Assembly (NCBI GenBank): GCA_041071465.1
Contig: CP163498.1
Coordinates: 5,474,001 to 5,538,000 of the forward strand
Length of the DNA: 64,000 bases
Reading direction: 5' to 3'
Source of the DNA: Pseudomonas putida
GTDB lineage: Bacteria > Pseudomonadota > Gammaproteobacteria > Pseudomonadales > Pseudomonadaceae
Of the stretch, positions 28,762 through 37,072 are shown one piece after another. The position numbers and the translations under genes were made by a program. The stretch's first letter is position 1; every line of letters begins with the position of its first letter. The notes under the pieces are model-generated. The model saw nothing but the letters and a program-made list of their open reading frames with translations, made no database searches and was not told the DNA's origin.

Positions 28762-29291
28762 AACCCGAAGCCTTCCACCCCTTCGCCCGTCTGTTGCACT
28801 GGCTGATGGCCGTGCTGATCCTGGCCATGCTGTTCATCGGCGTGAGCATGGTCGCCGACCTGTCGCCACGCCACCCGCTGCTGATCAGCCTGCACAAGGC
28901 CACCGGCCTGGCCCTGCTGGTGCTGGTGCTGTTGCGCATCGCCGTGCGCCTGAGCGTGCCGCACCCACCGCTGCCACACGACCTGCCAGTGCTGCAGCGC
29001 TGGGCCGCCGGGGCCTCGCACCTGCTGCTCTATGGGCTGATGCTGGCCATGCCGCTGCTGGGATGGGCCATGCTATCGGCGGGCGACTACCCGCGCCCGC
29101 TCGGTTTACCCGCCATCGCCCCGCACAACCTGCAGCTGTATGCCGTGCTGCGTCAGGCCCATGGCTGGGCCGGCTACCTGCTGTTCGCCACGGTGCTGGT
29201 GCACGTGGGTGCAGCCTTGATGCATGCATGGGTGCGCCGCGACGGTGTGTTGCGTAGCATGTGGCCTGGCCCCTTGCGCCGCAGCGAATGA
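28758..29291 (+). CDS. Cytochrome b561 family membrane protein
   Basis: A 177-residue protein with four membrane helices. Histidines suited to ligating two b haems are in ARLLHW, SLHKATG, ASHLLLYG and VHVGAALMHAW. It probably oxidises quinol and passes electrons to a periplasmic partner. The overlap with the catalase-like gene makes that protein the best candidate acceptor. The operon appears controlled by the divergent ECF sigma factor. Confidence 0.9.
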   Translation: MKPEAFHPFARLLHWLMAVLILAMLFIGVSMVADLSPRHPLLISLHKATGLALLVLVLLRIAVRLSVPHPPLPHDLPVLQRWAAGASHLLLYGLMLAMPLLGWAMLSAGDYPRPLGLPAIAPHNLQLYAVLRQAHGWAGYLLFATVLVHVGAALMHAWVRRDGVLRSMWPGPLRRSE

Positions 29292-29377
29292 CCTGCTGCA
29301 TGCCGGGGCGTTCGACAATCAATAATCATTCTTAATAAGATCGGCTTTCTATTTGCCGTACTGCCCTGGACTGCCCT

Positions 29378-30583
29378 ATGAACGTCGCAAAGGATCCTGC
29401 AACCCTGCTACCTGCCAGCACCCTGGACTTGCGCCCGCTGCTGCTGGCCAACATGGCCTGTACCATGTCGATGATGGCCTTCGTCGCCTTGATCGGCCCG
29501 ATTGCCCGCCAACTCGGCATGGCCACCTGGCAAGCTGGCGCCGCCGTAACCGTGGCTGGCGTGGTTTGGGTGCTGCTGGCCCGGCCTTGGGGGCGATTAT
29601 CGGATCGCCTCGGCCGCCGGCGCATCCTGCTGCTGGGCAGCGCCGGCTTCACCCTGGCTTACTGGCTGCTATGCCTGTTCGTTGAAGGCGCGCTGCGCTG
29701 GTTGCCGGGCGCGACCCTGGCGTTCATCGGCCTGATCGTCGCCCGCGGCTGCATCGGCGCCTTCTACGCCGCCATCCCAGTGGGCTGCAATGCGCTGATA
29801 GCCGACCATGTCGAGCCGCAACGCCGGGCCCGGGCCATGGCCTCGCTGGGCGCGGCCAACGCCGTCGGCCTGGTGGTCGGGCCAGCGCTGGCGGCGCTAC
29901 TGGCACGGCACAGCCTGAGCCTGCCGTTCCACATCATGTCGCTGCTACCGGCCACGGCCTTCCTCGTGCTGCTCTTTACCCTAAAACCACAGGCGCTGCC
30001 GCACGCCCACGCCCCCAGCCCGGTGCGGCTGAACGACCCGCGCCTGCGCAGGCCGTTGCTGGTGGCATTCAGCGCCATGCTCAGCGTGACCGTGTCGCAG
30101 ATCATCGTCGGTTTCTTTGCCCTCGACCGCTTGCATCTGGGCCCCGCCGAAGCGGCCCAGGCTGCCGGCATCGCGCTGACCACGGTGGGCGTAGCGCTGA
30201 TGCTGGCGCAGGTATTGCTGCGCCAGCTAGAGTGGCCACCGCTGAAGATGATCCGGGTAGGTGCCACGGTATCGGCACTGGGCTTTGCCTGCGGGTCGCT
30301 GGCCACCACGGCCCCTTGGCTATGGGCTTGCTACTTTGTTGCGGCAGCCGGCATGGGCTTTGTGTTCCCAGCGTTTTCGGCACTGGCAGCCAATGCCATG
30401 CACGCCTCCGAGCAGGGCGCCACAGCCGGCTCCGTGGGAGCTGCCCAGGGCATGGGTGCGGTGATCGGGCCGCTGGCCGGCACCTTGGTATATGCCCTTG
30501 ATCCGCGCCTGCCATTCTTGGCCGTAGCCGTGCTGTTGCTGCTCGTCGGACTGTGGCCGATGCCACGTGAACAGCGGGTTTGA
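29378..30583 (+). CDS. Major facilitator superfamily exporter
   Basis: A 401-residue protein with 12 predicted membrane helices. The MFS motif A is present between helices 2 and 3 (RPWGRLSDRLGRRRIL), and a motif-C-like GLVVGPALAALLA lies in helix 5, as in drug-proton antiporters. The substrate is unknown. An AT-rich tract upstream (29320-29340) has a partial match to a Fur box, too weak to claim. A PuuR-like regulator gene follows 81 bases downstream on the same strand. Confidence 0.87.
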   Translation: MNVAKDPATLLPASTLDLRPLLLANMACTMSMMAFVALIGPIARQLGMATWQAGAAVTVAGVVWVLLARPWGRLSDRLGRRRILLLGSAGFTLAYWLLCLFVEGALRWLPGATLAFIGLIVARGCIGAFYAAIPVGCNALIADHVEPQRRARAMASLGAANAVGLVVGPALAALLARHSLSLPFHIMSLLPATAFLVLLFTLKPQALPHAHAPSPVRLNDPRLRRPLLVAFSAMLSVTVSQIIVGFFALDRLHLGPAEAAQAAGIALTTVGVALMLAQVLLRQLEWPPLKMIRVGATVSALGFACGSLATTAPWLWACYFVAAAGMGFVFPAFSALAANAMHASEQGATAGSVGAAQGMGAVIGPLAGTLVYALDPRLPFLAVAVLLLLVGLWPMPREQRV

Positions 30584-30664
30584 CAAGCACAGCGCGCAAG
30601 CGCGCAGAGTGTGTTTTAATGCGCATCGCTCATTATTATTGACACCTCTGATTACAAGGCGGCT

Positions 30665-31210
30665 ATGGACACGGGGACGCGACTCAAACTGGTGCGTGAA
30701 CGCAACAACCTCTCCCAACGGGAACTGGCCCGCCGCAGCGGGTTGACCAATTCGACGATCTCGCAGATCGAGCAGAATCGCGTCAGCCCTTCGGTCAGCT
30801 CCCTGAAAAAGCTGCTCGAAGGCATACCCATGAGCCTGGCGGAGTTTTTCAGCTTCGACGAGCCGGTGCGTGAAGAGCGCTACGTGTTCCGGGGTGGCGA
30901 ACAACCGGATCTGGGCCGCAACGGCCTGCGCATGCTGCTGGTCGGCGCCAGCGTCGAAGGCCGGCAGATGCGCATGCTGCGCGAGCTGTATGCACCCGGC
31001 GCCGATTCGGGCGAGCCGATCGTGCATGCCGAGGGCGAAGAATGTGGCCTGGTCACCCGCGGCACCGTAGAGCTGTGGGTCGATGGGCAGGTCAGCGTGC
31101 TCAACTCGGGCGACGGCTACTACATCCCCACTACCCTGCCGCACAGTTTCAAGAACATCGGCCCGGACGAGGCCGAGATCATCAGCGCCAACACGCCGGC
31201 CAATTTCTGA
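30665..31210 (+). CDS. XRE-cupin transcription regulator, PuuR-like
   Basis: A 181-residue regulator. The N-terminal helix-turn-helix (LSQRELARRSGLTNSTISQI) is joined to a C-terminal cupin sensing domain with GEECGLVTRGTVELWVDGQ and the ending TLPHSFKNIGPDEAEI. Length and C-terminus closely resemble E. coli PuuR, the putrescine-responsive repressor. No puu catabolic genes are in the window, so the ligand is open. An AT-rich promoter-like region lies at 30615-30660. Confidence 0.88.
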   Translation: MDTGTRLKLVRERNNLSQRELARRSGLTNSTISQIEQNRVSPSVSSLKKLLEGIPMSLAEFFSFDEPVREERYVFRGGEQPDLGRNGLRMLLVGASVEGRQMRMLRELYAPGADSGEPIVHAEGEECGLVTRGTVELWVDGQVSVLNSGDGYYIPTTLPHSFKNIGPDEAEIISANTPANF

Positions 31211-31212
31211 TC

Positions 31213-31512
31213 TTGGCGCGCAGCGGTGCACTGAACACTCGGGATATTTACCAGCGCCTGCGCAACGCGGCCCTTGGTGTGCAGCACCTGGAGGTGAGTG
31301 CACGCCACGATGGCGGTCTGGTCGATGTCGACATCCAGGGCTGGCGATTGACGCTGGCCCTGGATGCCGAAGGCTTGGCACATTGCATTCATTGCCAGGC
31401 CCCCGACGGTGAACAGGCCGGGCTTGAGGACTGGCAGCGCTACGGCACCAACCCCACCGACCTGCTCAGCCTGTGGGAGCGCACTCAGCTGGAGAAGCTG
31501 CTGGCGCCCTGA
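31213..31512 (+). CDS. Small conserved-looking hypothetical protein
   Basis: A 99-residue protein beginning at a TTG just 3 bases after the preceding stop (LARSGALNTRDIYQRLRNAA). A CTG at 31231 is an alternative start. It alternates beta strands (GLVDVDIQGWRLTLALD) with a Cys-x-x-Cys-free CIHCQ segment and ends KLLAP. No family recognised with confidence. It overlaps the convergent isomerase-like gene by 28 bases. It is probably cotranscribed with the PuuR-like regulator. Confidence 0.55.
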   Translation: MARSGALNTRDIYQRLRNAALGVQHLEVSARHDGGLVDVDIQGWRLTLALDAEGLAHCIHCQAPDGEQAGLEDWQRYGTNPTDLLSLWERTQLEKLLAP

Positions 31513-32099
31513 CGCAGCGCTTCTTCGACAAAGTCCAGGCGGTCCTGGCCAAAGAACATCGCATCGCCCACAAAGCAGGTGGGCGCACCAAACACCCCGC
31601 GCGCCACAGCCGCCTCGGTTGCCTGCTTCAGCGCAGCTTTTACCTCACCGTCAGCCGTCAACCCGTGAAATACCTGCGGGTCGAAGCCTGCCTGGGTCAG
31701 CGTCTCATCCAGAACTGCGTTATCGCCCAGGTTGCGGCGTTGTGCCCATAGCCCATTGAACAGCGCCGACAACAGGGCCTCGAACCGCTCCGGTGAACGC
31801 AACTGGGTACCCAGCACGCCGCGCATCAAGGCCAGGGTATTGATCGGGAACCCTGATGGCATCCCGAACGGTACCTCGTAGCGTGCGGCAAAGCGTGCCA
31901 GGTCGGTAAACATGTAGCGCCCCTTGGCCGGGATCGTCGCCGGCGAGGCGTTGCCGGTGGCCTGGAACACCCCTCCAAGCAGAATTGGCTGGTAGCGCAG
32001 TGTGGCACCTTGGCGGGCACACAGGCTCGGCAGTTGGGTCCAGGCCAGATAGCTGGCCGGGCTGCCCAGGTCAAAATAGAAATCGACAGTCTTGTTCAT
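31485..32099 (-). CDS. DsbA-fold 2-hydroxychromene-2-carboxylate isomerase-like protein
   Basis: A 204-residue thioredoxin-fold protein of the kappa-GST/HCCA isomerase family. The opening VDFYFDLGSPASYLAW carries the family's active-site Ser in place of the DsbA CxxC. GAPTCFVGDAMFFGQDRLDFVEE is the typical cis-Pro and C-terminal segment. The real substrate is probably a glutathione-linked aromatic or carbonyl compound, not necessarily a chromene. It lies 29 bases downstream of an SDR gene on the same strand. A divergent TetR regulator completes a small detoxification-type unit. Confidence 0.85.
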   Translation of the reverse strand: MNKTVDFYFDLGSPASYLAWTQLPSLCARQGATLRYQPILLGGVFQATGNASPATIPAKGRYMFTDLARFAARYEVPFGMPSGFPINTLALMRGVLGTQLRSPERFEALLSALFNGLWAQRRNLGDNAVLDETLTQAGFDPQVFHGLTADGEVKAALKQATEAAVARGVFGAPTCFVGDAMFFGQDRLDFVEEALRQGASSFSS

Positions 32100-32128
32100 G
32101 CTTAGGGTCCTTGCGGGGTGATAGGGGC

Positions 32129-32860
32129 TTACCAGCGTTCCATCCAGGGGCGCAGGTCCAGCTCGAACGTCCACGCATCGCGAGGCTGGGCGTGCAGGAA
32201 CCAGTAGCTGTCGGCAATGTGCGCCGGATCAAGGATGCCATCCTGGTCCTTGAGGGCATAGCGCTCGGGAAAGCTGTCGCGGATGAAGGCCGTGTCGATG
32301 GCACCGTCCACCACCACATGGGCGACATGGATGTTGCGTGGCCCCAACTCGCGCGCCATGCTCTGCGCCAGGGCACGCAGGCCATGCTTGGCCCCGGCGA
32401 AGGCAGCAAAACCAGCCGCGCCGCGGGTACCGGCAGTGGCACCGGTGAACAGAATCGTGCCGCGCTCACGCTGGACCATGCGCCTGGCCACCGCCTGGGC
32501 CGTCAGAAAGCCGGCAAAGCAGGCCATTTCCCAGATCTTGAAGTACTTGCGTGGGGTTTCTTCCAAAATGCTGCACGGCACATTGGCGCCGATATTGAAG
32601 ACAAAAGCTTCGATTGGGCCAATATCGCGCTCGATGGTCTCGACCAGTGCAGCTACCTCATCTTCTTTTCGCGCATCAGAGCCAAACCCGTGGGCCTGGC
32701 CGCCAGTGGCGCGTATCTCCTCCAGCAGCGGCTGCAATTTCTCAGCCTGGCGCCGAGTTACGCAGGCGATGTAGCCCTCACGGGCAAAGCGCTTGGCAAT
32801 CTCGCCCCCGGTGGCGTCCCCTGCCCCGATCACCAGCACCACTTTTTGTTGTTCTGTCAT
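32129..32860 (-). CDS. SDR-family protein lacking the catalytic tyrosine
   Basis: A 243-residue Rossmann-fold short-chain dehydrogenase. The start at 32860 (MTEQQKVVLV) follows a GGAGG site. The cofactor motif is GAGDATGGEIA and the NNAG-equivalent is NIGANV. The active-site region reads ILFTGATAGTRG, then FAAFAGAKHG: Phe stands where the YxxxK tyrosine should be and Thr/Ala where the catalytic Ser should be. It therefore may bind NAD(P) without ordinary dehydrogenase chemistry. It heads a two-gene unit with the isomerase-like gene, under the divergent TetR regulator. Confidence 0.85.
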   Translation of the reverse strand: MTEQQKVVLVIGAGDATGGEIAKRFAREGYIACVTRRQAEKLQPLLEEIRATGGQAHGFGSDARKEDEVAALVETIERDIGPIEAFVFNIGANVPCSILEETPRKYFKIWEMACFAGFLTAQAVARRMVQRERGTILFTGATAGTRGAAGFAAFAGAKHGLRALAQSMARELGPRNIHVAHVVVDGAIDTAFIRDSFPERYALKDQDGILDPAHIADSYWFLHAQPRDAWTFELDLRPWMERW

Positions 32861-32883
32861 GCCCGCCTCCATTGGTGAATGAT

Positions 32884-32896
32884 CGTTTAGTAAACG
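32884..32896. promoter_or_regulatory. Candidate TetR operator
   Basis: CGTTTAGTAAACG is a perfect 13-base palindrome centred in the 89-base gap between the divergent SDR and TetR genes. TetR-family dimers bind such palindromes and commonly control both directions. Confidence 0.6.
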
Positions 32897-32949
32897 AACG
32901 CTATGTTATGATCGCGGTCTTCGTCAAGCCCGCTTGCAGAGGCATGTGA

Positions 32950-33513
32950 ATGCGCTACTCCAACGAACACAAACAGCAAACCCGCGACCGGTTGCTGGCC
33001 AGCAGCGGCGCGCTGGCCAAACGCGGGGGGTTCGCCAGTACCGGCGTGGCAGGGCTGATGAAGGCGATTGGCCTGACCGGCGGTGCCTTCTACAACCACT
33101 TCCCGTCAAAGGACGACCTGTTCACCGAGGTAGTACGCCAGGAGCTGTGCAACAGCCCGCTGACACGCCTGACCAGCCAAGGTGCCAACCGCGAGCGCCT
33201 GGGCCGCTGCCTGCAGCAGTACCTGAGCCTGGCCCATCTGCACAATGCCGAGGGTGGCTGCCCACTGCCGCCACTGGGAGTGGAAATTGCCCGCGCCGAA
33301 GCACCGGTGCGTGAAGTGGCTGAGCACTGGCTGCTGGAACTGCACCGTGCCTGGAGCACAACCCTGGAGGATGAACAATTGGCCTGGGTGCTGATCAGCC
33401 AGTGCGTCGGCGCACTGCTGGTCGGGCGCATGTTGGCCAGTGAAAGCGTACAAGCGCAGGTACTGGACGCCAGCCGCCAATTTGTCGAACAGGCCTTGCA
33501 TGAGGCGGATTAG
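32950..33513 (+). CDS. TetR/AcrR-family regulator
   Basis: A 187-residue regulator. The N-terminal helix-turn-helix is GVAGLMKAIGLTGGAFYNHF, followed by PSKDDLF. The C-terminal ligand domain has a single Cys-rich point (NAEGGCPLPPLG). It is divergent from the SDR/isomerase unit, with a palindrome between them, so it is probably their repressor. The next gene begins inside its last 14 bases. Confidence 0.9.
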   Translation: MRYSNEHKQQTRDRLLASSGALAKRGGFASTGVAGLMKAIGLTGGAFYNHFPSKDDLFTEVVRQELCNSPLTRLTSQGANRERLGRCLQQYLSLAHLHNAEGGCPLPPLGVEIARAEAPVREVAEHWLLELHRAWSTTLEDEQLAWVLISQCVGALLVGRMLASESVQAQVLDASRQFVEQALHEAD

Positions 33514-34050
33514 TGCCCTGCTGGGGTTGCTGCTGGCCCTGCCAGCGTTCGCCGAACAGGCCTGCCCGCCAGGCCAGTACCAGGTGTGCCTGATGGGCTG
33601 CTTCTGCGCCCCGATCGACCCTGGCCAGGCCGGGCAGATCCTCAAGGATGTTGAGGTGATGGCCTCGTCCAGTCTGACCTACGCCTTGCGCCAGGCTCGC
33701 GACGAGGCCACGGCCAGCGGAGTGCAGCCGATTCCGTTGCATATTCGGGCGCAACTTGAACCTTGGTACGACTTTGCCGTGCTCGATGCGGCGCGCTTTC
33801 GGGTGGGGATGAGCAACAGATGAGCGCAGCCAATGCGCTATTGCAGAACCCCGATGTGAACGCCGTGACACTGATCGACACGATCATCTTCCGCCGTGCC
33901 AACGATGCCGAGGACAACGTGGCCTTGTGGGCGCACGAACTCAAGCATGTGCAGCAGTACCAGGAACTGGGCGTGGAGGAGTTTGCCCGACGCTATACGC
34001 GCAACTATGACGACCTGGAAGGCCCCGCTTACAAGATCGAGGCCGGGTGA
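33500..34050 (+). pseudogene. Exported DUF4157-like protein with HExxH motif, frameshifted
   Basis: Two frames join to one protein of about 183 residues. The first frame gives a signal peptide (MRRISALLGLLLALPAFA) and a Cys-rich segment (CPPGQYQVCLMGCFC), and runs to DAARFRVG. The second resumes at GDEQQMSAANALLQNPDVNA and contains WAHELKHVQQYQ, a metalloprotease-like HExxH within the pattern I associate with DUF4157. The break is the GGGG at 33805-33808; a fifth G restores the frame. The start overlaps the TetR gene by 14 bases. A separately translated second half is unlikely, because it would lack a signal peptide. Confidence 0.7.
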
Positions 34051-34137
34051 GCAAGGCGCTGCGCGAGCGTACTTCCGGGCAGGCCAGATAGCAGCAGTTG
34101 CCGCTGCGCGGGTGCGGCATCTGCTGCTACGTGACAG

Positions 34138-35130
34138 TCAGGGCGCCGCCGAAGCCTCTTGCGCCACCTGCTCACGGCTGGCGTAACGCTGCGCCAGCAC
34201 AGCACACACCATCAGCTGAATCTGGTGGAACAGCATCAGCGGCAAGATCATCGCGCCAATACCACTGCCCACGAACAACACCTGGGCCATGGGTACGCCG
34301 GTAGCCAGGCTTTTCTTGGAACCGGCGAACAGGATGGTGATGCGGTCCTCGAGGTCGAAGCCCAATGCCTTGCCAAGCAGGCGAGTACCAAACAGCACCA
34401 CCGCCAGCAAAATACCGCACACCACGAACAAGCCGGCCAGGTGCTGCGGCGATACGGTGTGCCACAGGCCGGTCACCACAGCCTCGCTGAAGGCCGTGTA
34501 CACCACCAGCAAGATCGACCCCTGGTCCACCACCTTGAGCCACCGCGCATTGCGCTTGACCCAGGCGCCAATCCAGCGCCGCGCAATCTGGCCAGCAACG
34601 AACGGCACCAGCAGTTGCAGGGTGATCTTCAACACCGCATCCAGCCCAGAGCCCGTATCACCACTGGCGCCCAACAACATCATCACCAGCAACGGCGTCA
34701 GGAAGATACCCAGCAGGCTGGAAGCCGCCGCGCTGCAGATCGCCGCCGGCACATTGCCACGGGCCAACGAGGTGAAGGCGATGGCCGACTGCACGGTAGC
34801 CGGCAAGGCGCACAGGTAGAGCACGCCCAGGTAAAGCTCGTTACCCACCAGTGGCACGAACAGCGGCTTGAATGCCAGGCCCAGCAGCGGGAACAGCACG
34901 AACGTACAGGCGAACACCAGCAGGTGCAGGCGCCAGTGCCCGGCACCGGCAATGATCGCTTCACGCGACAGCTTGGCGCCATGCAGGAAGAACAGCAGGC
35001 CGATGGCCAGGTTGGTCAGCCAGCCGAAATACACCGCGCCATCGCCCGAGCAAGGCAGCACGGTGGCGATAAGCACCACCCCGAGCAAGGCCAGGGTGAA
35101 ATTGTCGAATAACATGCGTAGATACTTCAT
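34138..35130 (-). CDS. Bile acid:sodium symporter family (YfeH-like) transporter
   Basis: A 330-residue inner-membrane protein with about ten hydrophobic segments. Typical signatures are FFLHGAKLSREAI near the start, YLCALPATVQSAIAFTSLA with the substrate-site proline/serine region, and ILFAGSKKSLATGVPMA near the end. The start MKYLRMLFDN (35130) is preferred; two upstream in-frame ATGs at 35142 and 35157 are possible. The physiological substrate of this branch is not known. It is divergent from ampC. Confidence 0.88.
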   Translation of the reverse strand: MKYLRMLFDNFTLALLGVVLIATVLPCSGDGAVYFGWLTNLAIGLLFFLHGAKLSREAIIAGAGHWRLHLLVFACTFVLFPLLGLAFKPLFVPLVGNELYLGVLYLCALPATVQSAIAFTSLARGNVPAAICSAAASSLLGIFLTPLLVMMLLGASGDTGSGLDAVLKITLQLLVPFVAGQIARRWIGAWVKRNARWLKVVDQGSILLVVYTAFSEAVVTGLWHTVSPQHLAGLFVVCGILLAVVLFGTRLLGKALGFDLEDRITILFAGSKKSLATGVPMAQVLFVGSGIGAMILPLMLFHQIQLMVCAVLAQRYASREQVAQEASAAP

Positions 35131-35248
35131 CACTGTGTCCATCTTGTCATTGTGCAAGGGCAGACGATAAGGTCTGCGGCTTTTCGCTGCTAACGCCGGA
35201 ACCCCCAGCGGTATCGCTCAACGGACACGCGCCATAAAAGGACCCGCC

Positions 35249-36391
35249 ATGCCCCGCCCTCGCCTGGCTGCACTTGCAGCCGCCATCACCCTCACTTTGG
35301 GTCACGCCTGCGCACAGGCCGACGACCAGTTGCAGGCCAAGGTCGACCAGATCATCCGCCCGCTGATGCAGGAACAAGGCATCAGCGGCATGGCCGTGGC
35401 CATCTATGCCCGCGACCATGCGCACTACTTCAGCTACGGCGTGGCCAGCAAGGCCGACAACGTGCCGGTAAGCCGCGACACGCTGTTCGAGATCGGCTCG
35501 CTGAGCAAGACCTACACCGCCACCCTCGCCGCACTGGCCAGTGCCGAAGGCAAGTTGGACCTCGATGCCCCGGCAAAGCGCTATCATCCGGCACTGGCCG
35601 GCGTACCCATTGGCGACGCGACCGTGCTGGAACTGGGCGCCTACAGCGCCGACTGCCTGCCGCTGCAGTTCCCGGATACGGTGCAAACACCACAGCAGGT
35701 GGTCGATTTCTTCCGCCACTGGCAACCTCGCGCCAAACCCGGCACCCAACGCTGCTATTCCAACCCCAGCCTGGGCTTGTTCGGTGACCTGGCCGCCCGC
35801 GCACAGCACCAACCGTTCGCCACGCTGATGCGCGAAGGCCTGTTGGCGAAAATGGGCCTGGAGAACACCTACTTGCAGGTTCCAGCCAGTGCCCACGGCC
35901 TTTATGCCCAAGGCTACGACGCCACCGACAAGCCAGTGCGCGTCGGCCCCGGCCCTTATGCCGACGAGGCCTACGGTATCAAGACCAGCGCCAGCGACTT
36001 GCTACGCTATGTGCGCCTGCAGATGCAGCCACAGGGCCTGCCAGCGGCGCTGGTGAAAGCCACGGCCATTACCCAGCAGGGCTACTTCCAGGTCGGCGCC
36101 ATGACCCAAGGCCTGGGCTGGGAACGCTACCCCTACCCGGTTACGTTAAGCACCCTGGTCGATGGCAACAGCCCACGGCTGATCCGTGAACCGCAGGCAA
36201 CCACACGCTTGCAACCGGCCCTGCCCGCGCTGTCGGCAGCCTGGTACAACAAGACAGGTTCAACCAATGGCTTCGGCGCCTATGCCGCGTTTGTCCCCTC
36301 CGAACAGCTGGCAGTAGTGCTGCTGGCCAACCGGAATTATCCGAACGAAGCGCGGGTTCGCGCGGCCTTCGAAATACTGTCCGGGCTGTAG
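35249..36391 (+). CDS. ampC: Class C beta-lactamase AmpC
   Basis: A 380-residue periplasmic serine beta-lactamase. A signal peptide (about residues 1-25, ending ACAQA) precedes the mature enzyme. All three active-site motifs are present: SxxK as SLSKTYTA, YxN as CYSNPSLG and KTG as NKTGSTNGFG. Length is that of chromosomal AmpC. No ampR lies adjacent. Upstream is the divergent transporter gene, so induction would need a distant regulator. Confidence 0.95.
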   Translation: MPRPRLAALAAAITLTLGHACAQADDQLQAKVDQIIRPLMQEQGISGMAVAIYARDHAHYFSYGVASKADNVPVSRDTLFEIGSLSKTYTATLAALASAEGKLDLDAPAKRYHPALAGVPIGDATVLELGAYSADCLPLQFPDTVQTPQQVVDFFRHWQPRAKPGTQRCYSNPSLGLFGDLAARAQHQPFATLMREGLLAKMGLENTYLQVPASAHGLYAQGYDATDKPVRVGPGPYADEAYGIKTSASDLLRYVRLQMQPQGLPAALVKATAITQQGYFQVGAMTQGLGWERYPYPVTLSTLVDGNSPRLIREPQATTRLQPALPALSAAWYNKTGSTNGFGAYAAFVPSEQLAVVLLANRNYPNEARVRAAFEILSGL

Positions 36392-36692
36392 CCGAAGCCG
36401 CGATTGTCGAACAAAACGACAGAAATGTAGTGCTCGAAAATATTCACTACAAAATAGTTGACGCCGTTCATCGCGCTTGTGCATGATGAAGCCGTCTCCC
36501 CGATCGGGAGCGGTGGCAAGGGTGTTCCAGACGGCCTGCGCGGTAACGCAGGCCGTCCGTGGAGAGGGAAACTGTCCAAAAGGCAGCGTGAGAAAGCCCC
36601 TGTTGCGATGCTGCTGTAGCAGCCTTGGTAGTGCGCTACACCGTGGTAGCGCCAACTGTGAAAATCACCTACGAATGGGTAATGGGGGCTTT
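36392..36692 (+). other. Long structured intergenic region / possible leader RNA or sRNA
   Basis: 301 bases without a credible gene. It contains CTCCC/GGGAG arms at 36496-36500 and 36506-36510. A strong hairpin follows, with 11-base perfect arms GACGGCCTGCG (36530-36540) and CGCAGGCCGTC (36547-36557). Purine-rich single-stranded tracts come next (GGAGAGGGAAACTG, CAAAAGGCAGCG). The start of the region (36400-36470) is AT-rich and could hold a promoter. An open frame runs through it in phase with the next gene, but its composition (CCCSS, many Arg) looks non-coding. I cannot match it to a known riboswitch. Confidence 0.4.
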
Positions 36693-37025
36693 ATGATGAA
36701 CTTGAACAACAATCCGACTATCGACCAATTGGCTCAGCTGTTCGCCATCCGCAAGGACAGCCTCGACGACCACCTGCTGTGGGTTAGCCAAACCGGTGAA
36801 GTGCGCCTCGACCGCCTGCCACCGAACACCGTCGAAGATGAATTTGAAGAGCACCTGCCCAGCATGCGTGCCCGCTTCAAGGTCTACCGCCGTGGCCAAG
36901 GCTACGTCGGCAAGAAGGCCGCCGCCGACACCGAGTTCGTTGGCCGCGTGCTGCAGACCCTGCAACAAGAATGGCCCGCTGCCCGTGAGCAGCAGGCAGT
37001 CAAGGTGATCGAACCGCTTAACTGA
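36693..37025 (+). CDS. Hypothetical protein, about 110 residues
   Basis: A 110-residue (or 109 if the second ATG at 36696 is used) cytoplasmic protein beginning MMNLNNNPTIDQLAQLFAIR. It is mixed in charge, with a central acidic part (NTVEDEFEEHLPSM) and a basic one (FKVYRRGQGYVGKKAA). No signal, membrane helix or known domain. It is preceded by a long structured leader and followed 19 bases later by a strong terminator, so it forms a single-gene transcript. Function unknown. Confidence 0.75.
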   Translation: MMNLNNNPTIDQLAQLFAIRKDSLDDHLLWVSQTGEVRLDRLPPNTVEDEFEEHLPSMRARFKVYRRGQGYVGKKAAADTEFVGRVLQTLQQEWPAAREQQAVKVIEPLN

Positions 37026-37044
37026 GGGTTCGCACCCTTACCAG

Positions 37045-37072
37045 AGCCCGGCCAGCATAGGCCGGGCTTTTT
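37045..37072 (+). terminator. Rho-independent terminator
   Basis: A perfect 9-base-pair stem AGCCCGGCC/GGCCGGGCT with loop AGCATA, followed by TTTT. It ends the transcript of the preceding hypothetical gene and abuts the 3' end of the convergent one. Confidence 0.85.

Noticed and set aside
29320..29340. Possible Fur box before the MFS gene
   Set aside because: Only about 11 of 19 positions agree with the consensus and one half-site is poor; not enough to claim iron control.
33821..34050. Separate small gene starting at the internal ATG of the second DUF4157-like frame
   Set aside because: It would lack a signal peptide and a ribosome-binding site, and it joins naturally to the upstream frame with one added G.
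36477..36692. N-terminal extension of the hypothetical protein at 36693 through the structured region
   Set aside because: Odd composition (Cys/Arg clusters), it spans strong hairpins, and a better start is at 36693.
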